This document shows, in pieces, positions 1 to 4,745 of a stretch of DNA of 11,212 nucleotides. The stretch is taken from positions 1 through 11,212 of the forward strand of contig JANYKF010000396.1 of assembly GCA_025361665.1 (NCBI GenBank). The letters are read 5' to 3'. The position numbers were made by a program, and so were the translations under genes. Origin of the DNA: Clostridiaceae bacterium. GTDB lineage: Bacteria; Bacillota; Clostridia; DSM-8532. The notes beneath the pieces were generated by a model. That model was not told the DNA's origin. It made no database searches and was given only the letters and a program-made list of their open reading frames with translations. Position 1 is the stretch's first letter; each line of letters starts with the position of its first letter.

Positions 1-77
1 TGAAGGCACAAAATGTGCCTTCAACATGCAGGATGTCAGAGACATCCTGCATAAAAACTCACTATTGTGAGTTTTTA
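1..77. terminator. Row of three perfect hairpins, probable (bidirectional) terminator region
   Basis: Three perfect inverted repeats follow each other almost without spacing. Hairpin 1 has a 10-bp stem (1-10 with 14-23) and an AAA loop. Hairpin 2 has a 12-bp stem (26-37 with 41-52) and an AGA loop. Hairpin 3 has a 10-bp stem AAAAACTCAC/GTGAGTTTTT (53-62 with 67-76) and a TATT loop. Hairpin 3 carries A-runs and T-runs on both flanks, so it can act as an intrinsic terminator in either direction. On the minus strand it begins about 30 nt after the stop codon of the membrane copper protein. The stems are seen directly; the terminator role is inferred. Three stems in a row are more than one terminator needs, so the array could also be the edge of a mobile or repetitive element cut by the window. 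Confidence 0.7.
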
Positions 78-105
78 CACCAGAATCAATCTTATTGCTT
101 GACTT

Positions 106-1551
106 TCATGGCTGATCCACCACCGTGATCGTGCTCGAGACCATGCCCATCCAGCAGGTATAGCCGATCGTTCCGGCTTTATCCGGTGTGAATTCCACGA
201 CATTGTCTCCCGGCTGCAATTGCTTCTGGATGTTGAATTCGGGAATGATGACGGTGCCGTTGCAGCCATTGAGGTTCCTGGCCTCCGCATGCAGGTTGAA
301 GCGGACCGGCATGCCTTTCTGCACGGTAATGGCCGGATACGTCCGGCTTCCCACCTCGCCCTTGACAACCTGGACGCCGTTTTCCACACTCACGCCGACG
401 ATGGCGGGTTTTCCGGATGTATCCGCAGCCGTGCCGGCACGGTTCGGTTCATTGCCGGATTTCACCGAACCAATCGCATTGCCGTCTGTCGATACAGGCA
501 AGCCCTTCGCCTGGGTTCCGGATGAGGACCCGAAGACCGGAAGTCCTCCAAGGCTGAAACCCCGCTGCATCATGACAAGCCCAAGAACGATGACCAGGGC
601 GGCGCTGAACCGAAGGACGGTTCTGGTGAATTTTCTGCTGAGCAAGGTGCTGATGGCTCCGAATCCGAAAACAAGCGGGACGGTGCCCAAGCTGAATACC
701 AGCATGGACAACGCGCCGGACAGCGCGCTTCCCGTGCCGAGCGCATACAGCTGCATGGCCTGGAGGGGGCCGCAGGGCATCAGCCCATTGAGCAGGCCCA
801 CGATGAACGGGCCCCGTTCACCGGACTTCCCCATCAGGCTGTTGCGGATGCCCGCGGGCATGCGTATCTGGAGGCGTCTCAGTCCGGGAATGAGGCCAAG
901 CATGTTGATTCCCATCACGACCATGAAGAGTCCGGCGAGGATCGCAACAAGGCCTCTTGCGGCACCGGGGAGACTGACGACGGAACCAAGGGCGCCCACG
1001 ATGCCGCCGACAACGGTATAGGAAATGACCCGTCCGGCATTGTAGAGAACACCGGGTTTCCAGCCCGCCTGAGAAGTTCCGTCAGGTTTGCGTACCAGGC
1101 ATTGGGACAGGTTGATGCCTCCGCACATCGCGATGCAATGGATCGAGGTGAGCAGACCCACGGCAAACAGCATGCCATACCCCATGGAAGCCTTGATTTG
1201 CGGAATGAAATTGAAGCCCACGGTCCGATCGATCATCAGGTACAGCGCCACCAGAATCACGCCGACTCCCGCCAGCTGCAAGGGACTCAGCGTTCCGGGA
1301 TTCCCCCTGCCGGGCGCCGTGCCGGCAGGCCGGTCTGCACGCACTTCGTATCCCGCATTTTGGATTGCCTGATGGAGCTGCGCTTCGCTTGCCTTCAACG
1401 AATCAAAAACCACTTCGACGGAACTGGTCCTGAAACTGGCGGCGGCTCCGGAAACCCCCTCGATGGAAGTCAGCACCCGCTGAATCGCTTTTTCACACTG
1501 CGTGCAGGTCATTCCACCGATGCTGATGGTTTTCTTGATTCGCAAAGGCAT
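106..1551 (-). CDS. HMA - TauE/SafE-like membrane - cupredoxin fusion protein, probable copper handling
   Basis: This 481-residue protein has three parts. Residues 5-72 form a heavy-metal-associated (HMA) domain with GGMTCTQC (Cys16, Cys19), the soft-metal site of copper chaperones and P-type ATPases. Residues about 92-335 form a polytopic membrane domain of the sulfite exporter TauE/SafE, UreH and DsbD-like group, with paired motifs SIHCIAMCGG (136-145) and LNGLMPCGP (254-262). After a Ser/Gly/Thr-rich linker (about 340-385), residues 385-481 resemble a cupredoxin, with candidate copper ligands Cys430 in NGCNG and Cys466, Met468 and Met470 in YTCWMGM. By family knowledge such fusions belong to copper trafficking or export; the transported species is not shown. 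The start is supported by GGGAGG seven bases upstream of the ATG. It lies 35 bp downstream of the lipoprotein gene, most likely in the same transcript. The automatic label 'sulfite exporter' would probably mislead here. Confidence 0.88.
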   Translation of the reverse strand: MPLRIKKTISIGGMTCTQCEKAIQRVLTSIEGVSGAAASFRTSSVEVVFDSLKASEAQLHQAIQNAGYEVRADRPAGTAPGRGNPGTLSPLQLAGVGVILVALYLMIDRTVGFNFIPQIKASMGYGMLFAVGLLTSIHCIAMCGGINLSQCLVRKPDGTSQAGWKPGVLYNAGRVISYTVVGGIVGALGSVVSLPGAARGLVAILAGLFMVVMGINMLGLIPGLRRLQIRMPAGIRNSLMGKSGERGPFIVGLLNGLMPCGPLQAMQLYALGTGSALSGALSMLVFSLGTVPLVFGFGAISTLLSRKFTRTVLRFSAALVIVLGLVMMQRGFSLGGLPVFGSSSGTQAKGLPVSTDGNAIGSVKSGNEPNRAGTAADTSGKPAIVGVSVENGVQVVKGEVGSRTYPAITVQKGMPVRFNLHAEARNLNGCNGTVIIPEFNIQKQLQPGDNVVEFTPDKAGTIGYTCWMGMVSSTITVVDQP

Positions 1552-1586
1552 GTTCGTTCCTCCCTTTGTGCTTCAGGATCTTGCGC

Positions 1587-2297
1587 CTATTTCAGGTTGT
1601 ATGGCTTCAGGAACTTGTCCACCAGCTCTTTTTTCCCGTTCGCATCCTTGATCTCCACTTTGGCGAAGAGCCATTCCCTGATTGCGGCGGCGTCTACCCC
1701 CGCGTCGATGAAGGGCTGGGGATTCAAGACGAAAACAATGTCCTTGTCGTTGGCTGCCATGTCCTTGGCCCATTCGAACATATTGCCGTTCCCGAATGCG
1801 ATGCCGTAATGGTCCAGTTTTTCATGGTATCCGATGATGTTCCGATGGGTTGCGATGATTTGCCTGAAGGTATCCATAGGTTTCGTGTCACCTGTATTGG
1901 TGAATTTGTCCGTACCCTGTTCAGAATGGACCATCAGGAGTTTCGTGGCCGGATCATACCAATAGGTTCCTTCCGGCAGTTTTTTCGGATCCAGTCCGGC
2001 ATCGAGAAACGGCTGCGCGTTGAATTCCATCATCAAATCGGGTTTCCCGGCAGCACTGAAGTCCTTGCTCCATACCAGCCTTTCTCCACCAGGGGACTGC
2101 AGGGACCAGCCGTTGTTCATTTCGTCCGTGGTTACTTTATCTCCCATTGCAGTCAGAACACTTTCAAAGGAAGTGGCCGATATTCTTCCCACCACATCCG
2201 TTGCCGAACATCCGGCCATTACAAGCACAGTAGCCAGAACGGCCACAATCAGTGCCTTTTGCACCATTGCCAAATTTCCGCCTCTTCCAATTATCAT
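1587..2297 (-). CDS. Lipoprotein of unknown function with an internal repeat, in the copper operon
   Basis: The protein has 236 residues from the first ATG, or 226 from an alternative ATG at 2267 (MVQKALIVAV...). Both starts give a hydrophobic signal segment ending in VMAGC (Cys30), a lipobox, so a membrane-anchored extracytoplasmic lipoprotein is expected. The first start has an AAAGGGGGG ribosome binding site about 8 bases upstream; the second has a weaker GAGGCGG. I do not recognise the family. An internal duplication is visible: residues 93-103 (NAQPFLDAGLD) and 192-202 (NPQPFIDAGVD), each preceded by a DLMMEF/DIVFVL beta-strand-like segment. This suggests two copies of a small module about 100 residues apart. 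Aromatic and Met residues are frequent (GTYWYD, GNMFEWAKDM). It is the first gene behind a CsoR-like operator and precedes the HMA/cupredoxin membrane protein, so a role in metal binding or sensing at the envelope is a guess from context. Confidence 0.85.
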   Translation of the reverse strand: MIIGRGGNLAMVQKALIVAVLATVLVMAGCSATDVVGRISATSFESVLTAMGDKVTTDEMNNGWSLQSPGGERLVWSKDFSAAGKPDLMMEFNAQPFLDAGLDPKKLPEGTYWYDPATKLLMVHSEQGTDKFTNTGDTKPMDTFRQIIATHRNIIGYHEKLDHYGIAFGNGNMFEWAKDMAANDKDIVFVLNPQPFIDAGVDAAAIREWLFAKVEIKDANGKKELVDKFLKPYNLK

Positions 2298-2324
2298 GTT
2301 ATAACCCCCCCTTTGATAGCTTGA

Positions 2325-2341
2325 ATACCCCCTCTGGGTAT
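2325..2341. promoter_or_regulatory. CsoR-family operator-like palindrome
   Basis: The palindrome ATACCC-CCTCT-GGGTAT (arms 2325-2330 and 2336-2341) has the form of operators bound by CsoR/CstR/RcnR-type repressors of Firmicutes, which typically show TACCC and GGGTA arms around a short GC-rich centre. It lies 28 bp in front of the lipoprotein gene and overlaps the proposed -10 element, as expected for a repressor that releases DNA when it binds Cu(I). The match is by eye; no csoR gene is in the window. CstR, the persulfide sensor, uses very similar operators and is the main alternative. Confidence 0.6.
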
Positions 2342-2364
2342 AATCTGTGATGAGTATCGCACAA
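2337..2364 (-). promoter_or_regulatory. Possible sigma-A promoter of the copper operon
   Basis: Read on the minus strand, TTGTGC (2359-2364) is followed after 16 bp by TATACC (2337-2342). Both hexamers are imperfect, but the -10 is embedded in the CsoR-like palindrome and the predicted transcription start would lie about 30 bp before the lipoprotein start codon. That layout fits operator occlusion of the promoter. Confidence 0.4.
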
Positions 2365-2437
2365 ACTCATGGAGATTTTATGGAGGATGGCCGGTGTTTT
2401 GTCTGCATTCCGGCTCATGACGGGTCTGCCGGACAGC

Positions 2438-3838
2438 CTATGATCCGGCTTTTCGATTCGGGATCATCATTGAAAAAGAGGCTCCCTTCCCTTCTTCGCT
2501 GGACACTGTGATGGTTCCCCCATGAGCCTCCACAATGGCTTTCACGAGGGTCAGCCCAATCCCGGAACCTCCGGTGGTCCTGTTTCTGGACACGTCGGCC
2601 CGGTAAAAGCGCTCAAAGACATGGGGAAGATCTTTCAGGGGAATCCCCGCACCGGTGTCGGAAACCGTGAAATGCGTGCCCTCAGGGAATTGCCTGGCTG
2701 TGAGTACGATCCTTCCTTCCGCAGGGGTGAACTTGATGGCGTTTGCAACAAGGTTGAGGGCAACCTGGCTCATTTTGTCCTTGTCCGCATGGAACAGGCA
2801 GCCATCCGCGTCAATGATGGCCGTAATCTTTTTTTGATCAAGGGTTGTCTCAAGGGTCTGCAGCAATCGCCGCAGGAAATCTTCAGCAGGAAACTCCGTC
2901 TTGTCCAGATTCAAGGAATCGCTTTCATACTGTGCCAGCTTTTCCAAATCACTCACCAGGCGGGAAATGCGAAGAATTTCCTCGTGGCAGCTTTCCAGCC
3001 TTTTCGTCGTCGGTTCCCATATCCCGTCGATCATGGTTTCAAGATGCGTCTGCAAGGTGGTCAAAGGGGTCCTGAGCTCATGGGCGACATCACCGGTCAA
3101 TCGCCTTCTGAGTTTTTCCTGACTCTCCAGGGATTCAGCCAACTGGTTTACCGTGTCCGACAACTGATCGATTTCAGTGGTGCTGGATTTCTCATGGATT
3201 CTGACGCCATAGGTTCCCTTTCCAATGGATTGGGCGATATGGATGACGTGCGAGATGGGCTTGCTGATTCGCCGGGAAAGCAGCACGCCGAATGCGAGTG
3301 CCAGAAGCAGTGAAAAGAATCCCACGGCAATGAAGATGCCGTTGAGCGTCTTGATGAAATGCGTATCGGCGGCGTCGTAATAGAAGGGGCCATAATAGGC
3401 AATATCGACGGTTCCCAGCTGATCGGCCCCCTGCATGAGGGGAAGGGTCTGCGTGGTCAGCCTTCCATTCCAGCCTGGATAGCTGGCCTGCATGTTGCGT
3501 GACATGTCCTGGATCATTTGCCGGCACATTCCTTCGTTGTAGGAGTAAGCGTCCCAGATCATTTCGCCCTTCCCATTTTTGACCTGGACGATCAACCCTT
3601 GCTCCATGGCGAAAACGCCCAAATCCTGGATGGATTTCGCATCCCATTGGCCGTCCTTCTGCATTTTTGCGGAGAGGAGACCCGCTATCTCTCGGTTCTG
3701 CTTCTCCTGGTTCTGCTGGACATAATCGCGGAAATGCTTCTCCAACTGGACATTCGTCAAAATCCCTATCAGCAGGACGCAGATCAAGGCCGTGGCGGCA
3801 AAGGAGATGGTGAGTTTTGTGCGCAGGCTGAATTTCAT
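2438..3838 (-). CDS. Sensor histidine kinase, BaeS-like, with Met/Cys-rich sensor domain (orphan)
   Basis: This is a membrane histidine kinase of 466 residues counted from the ATG at 3838, preferred over an upstream in-frame start at 3943. The shorter form begins MKFSLRTKLT directly before a first membrane helix (about 11-30) and has AGGGGTGG about 7 bases upstream. Order: TM1; extracytoplasmic domain (about 31-163); TM2 (about 166-187); HAMP (188-240); HisKA with phospho-acceptor His253 in VAHELRTPL; HATPase with the N box around Asn362-Asn366, DTGAGIP (394-400), FERFYR (408-413) and GGSGIGL (423-429). All catalytic motifs are intact. The sensor domain contains MCRQMIQDMSRNM (about 104-116), rich in Met with one Cys, which could bind soft metals; with the copper genes next door a copper or envelope-stress signal is plausible but inferred. 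No response regulator gene lies on either side in the window, which is unusual because partners are normally adjacent. Confidence 0.93.
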   Translation of the reverse strand: MKFSLRTKLTISFAATALICVLLIGILTNVQLEKHFRDYVQQNQEKQNREIAGLLSAKMQKDGQWDAKSIQDLGVFAMEQGLIVQVKNGKGEMIWDAYSYNEGMCRQMIQDMSRNMQASYPGWNGRLTTQTLPLMQGADQLGTVDIAYYGPFYYDAADTHFIKTLNGIFIAVGFFSLLLALAFGVLLSRRISKPISHVIHIAQSIGKGTYGVRIHEKSSTTEIDQLSDTVNQLAESLESQEKLRRRLTGDVAHELRTPLTTLQTHLETMIDGIWEPTTKRLESCHEEILRISRLVSDLEKLAQYESDSLNLDKTEFPAEDFLRRLLQTLETTLDQKKITAIIDADGCLFHADKDKMSQVALNLVANAIKFTPAEGRIVLTARQFPEGTHFTVSDTGAGIPLKDLPHVFERFYRADVSRNRTTGGSGIGLTLVKAIVEAHGGTITVSSEEGKGASFSMMIPNRKAGS

Positions 3839-3889
3839 GGTGTCCACCCCTGAACGGGCAACCGATGCCGTGGATTTTGACACAAACCC

Positions 3890-3897
3890 ATCATACA
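3890..3897 (-). promoter_or_regulatory. Possible extended -10 promoter of the histidine kinase
   Basis: On the minus strand TG-TATGAT matches an extended -10 element (TATGAT is 5 of 6 to consensus), about 50 bp before the kinase ATG at 3838. No good -35 is seen at the right distance, as is common for extended -10 promoters. Weak evidence. Confidence 0.33.
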
Positions 3898-4033
3898 GGA
3901 ACAATGTGGAGATATTGTGAGGACGCACGCGATGAGGGAACAATGCCGGGGATTGTCAGAGGACGCGCGCGATGAGGGAACAACACGAGATGCGGGAACG
4001 ATATGGAGATTGCATGAGGATGCGTGCTATAAT
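3898..4033. repeat. Imperfect tandem repeats, unit about 38 bp
   Basis: Units begin near 3898, 3936, 3976 (shortened) and 3993. Each starts with GGAAC(A/G)A and most continue with a GGAGAT-like or GGGGATTG block and then GAGGACGC(A/G)CGCGATGA. GAGGACGC.CGCGATGAGGGAACAA is repeated almost exactly at 3919-3942 and 3959-3982. The last unit diverges and its end becomes the extended -10 of the acpS promoter (GAGGATGCGTGCTATAAT). The spacing near 38 bp and the location in a divergent promoter region suggest either replication slippage or repeated binding sites. Confidence 0.7.
4025..4033 (+). promoter_or_regulatory. Extended -10 promoter for acpS-murL-murD2
   Basis: TGC-TATAAT is a perfect -10 hexamer with the TGn extension. 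The 17-bp upstream position (GGAGAT) is not a -35 consensus, so recognition would rely on the extended -10. The predicted start near 4040 gives a leader of about 200 nt containing a small hairpin and element copy A before acpS. Confidence 0.6.
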
Positions 4034-4100
4034 GGTTTCGCGGTGCGACCTCAGTTCGCACATCCGGATTGCGGGTTCCAGGACGATGGCCGATGGCATG

Positions 4101-4195
4101 TTGACTATACGTGCTTCGCGGCGAACCACCGGGAAGCCATGAAAATGCGCTCATGATTTATTTGATTTCCACTACCCGAACAGCGCATTTTCAGG
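4101..4195 (+). ncRNA. Duplicated structured element, copy A, in the acpS leader
   Basis: This stretch of about 95 nt is about 80% identical to copy B at 4631-4724 (76 of 95 aligned positions counted by eye, one single-base gap). It has a short helix GCTTC/GAAGC (4113-4117 with 4133-4137) and then an 11-bp perfect stem TGAAAATGCGC/GCGCATTTTCA (4140-4150 with 4183-4193) enclosing a 32-nt loop. The loop keeps ATGATT, GATTT and TACCC in both copies. It lies in the untranslated leader, ending 47 nt before the acpS ATG. No poly-U follows, so it is not a simple terminator. I do not recognise it as a described RNA class. A cis-regulatory RNA or a dispersed hairpin repeat are the two readings. Confidence 0.55.
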
Positions 4196-4242
4196 GGAGA
4201 ATCACGAGGGGGCTCTGCCGGTGCCGATTTGGAGGAAAATGC

Positions 4243-4626
4243 ATGGGTATCCGCTGCGGCGTGGACATCATCGATATCGCGCGAATCCGTTTGGCAGTGG
4301 AACGACAGGGCTCCCGGTTCCTCGACAGGATATTCACCCCCGCCGAACAGGAATGCTGCCGCAATCGCGGAGCGAGCCACATGAACAGCCTGGCGGTCCG
4401 TTTTGCGGCCAAAGAGGCTGTTTCGAAAGCTTTTGGCACCGGCATCGGTTCCAGCGCCTCGTTTCTGGACATCGAAATCCTGCAGGCTCCCGGTGGAAGG
4501 CCTTATGTTGTACTGTATGGCGCCGCGGAGAAGACGTTTCGCAAACTCAACGGCGTAGATCTGGCCATCAGCCTTTCGCACGAGCGTTCATTGGCCGTCG
4601 CGCAGGCCGTCCTGCTGACGCGATGA
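4243..4626 (+). CDS. acpS: Holo-[acyl-carrier-protein] synthase
   Basis: AcpS transfers the 4'-phosphopantetheine arm of coenzyme A to a serine of apo acyl carrier protein, activating it for fatty acid synthesis in the cytoplasm. The 127-residue length is typical of the family. Visible motifs are GVDIIDIARI (6-15, with Mg-ligand Asp8), FTPAE (31-35), RFAAKEAVSKAFGTGI (53-68, with Mg-ligand Glu58) and the C-terminal ISLSHERSLAVA (109-120). The start at 4243 is fixed by GGAGG at 4231-4235, seven bases upstream; an in-frame upstream extension to 4111 runs through the duplicated RNA-like element and has no ribosome binding site. It is the first gene of a probable unit with murL, 119 bp downstream. 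In many Firmicutes acpS neighbours alanine racemase or NAD(P)H-hydrate epimerase, so pairing with cell-wall genes is not unusual, although this pair is. Confidence 0.95.
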   Translation: MGIRCGVDIIDIARIRLAVERQGSRFLDRIFTPAEQECCRNRGASHMNSLAVRFAAKEAVSKAFGTGIGSSASFLDIEILQAPGGRPYVVLYGAAEKTFRKLNGVDLAISLSHERSLAVAQAVLLTR

Positions 4627-4630
4627 CAGG

Positions 4631-4724
4631 TAGACTTCACATGCTTCGCGACAAATCACCAGCAAGCCATGAAAATGCGCCTATGATTGATTGGATTTTC
4701 ATTACCCAATGACGCATTTTCAGG
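4631..4724 (+). ncRNA. Duplicated structured element, copy B, in the acpS-murL gap
   Basis: This is the second copy of the element at 4101-4195, 530 bp downstream and in the same orientation. The core stem is TGAAAATGCG/CGCATTTTCA (4670-4679 with 4713-4722), 10 bp, enclosing a 33-nt loop; the short helix is reduced to GCTT/AAGC (4643-4646 with 4664-4667). In this copy an inner helix ATTGG/CCAAT (4690-4694 with 4706-4710) is also possible. It starts 4 bp after the acpS stop codon and ends 21 bp before the murL ATG, so it fills the intergenic gap. The strongest conservation between copies is in the stem and its flanks (AGCCATGAAAATGCGC, CGCATTTTCAGG). Confidence 0.55.
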
Positions 4725-4745
4725 TTGATATGGAAAGGAACTTCC

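Larger units (their letters stand above)
3839..4242. other. 404-bp non-coding region between divergent genes (kinase and acpS)
   Basis: The gap holds, in order: the kinase ribosome binding site with a possible minus-strand extended -10 (TGTATGAT, 3890-3897); imperfect tandem repeats of about 38 bp (3898-4033); a plus-strand extended -10 TGCTATAAT (4025-4033); a hairpin with stem GTGCGA/TCGCAC (4043-4048 with 4056-4061); copy A of a duplicated structured element (4101-4195); and the acpS ribosome binding site. Reading frames cross it, but none has a ribosome binding site or a recognisable protein, so I treat it as untranslated. The acpS leader would be about 200 nt long. Confidence 0.75.

Noticed and set aside
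106..1551. Sulfite exporter or cytochrome c biogenesis protein as the functional name
   Set aside because: The membrane domain belongs to that broad group, but the attached HMA and CWMGM cupredoxin-like domains and the CsoR-like operator favour copper.
2339..2344. Perfect TATAAT on the plus strand
   Set aside because: No -35 at proper spacing and no plus-strand gene downstream; it is part of the CsoR-like palindrome and its flank.
3839..3943. 35-codon N-terminal extension of the histidine kinase
   Set aside because: It would run through the repeat array and the possible promoter; the ATG at 3838 has a good ribosome binding site and directly precedes the first membrane helix.
3898..4033. CRISPR-like array
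   Set aside because: The units are contiguous and imperfect, without unique spacers of constant length, and there are no cas genes.
4111..4242. N-terminal extension of AcpS by 44 codons
   Set aside because: No ribosome binding site at the GTG, a sequence unlike AcpS, and it covers the duplicated stem-loop element. GGAGG at 4231 fixes the start at 4243.
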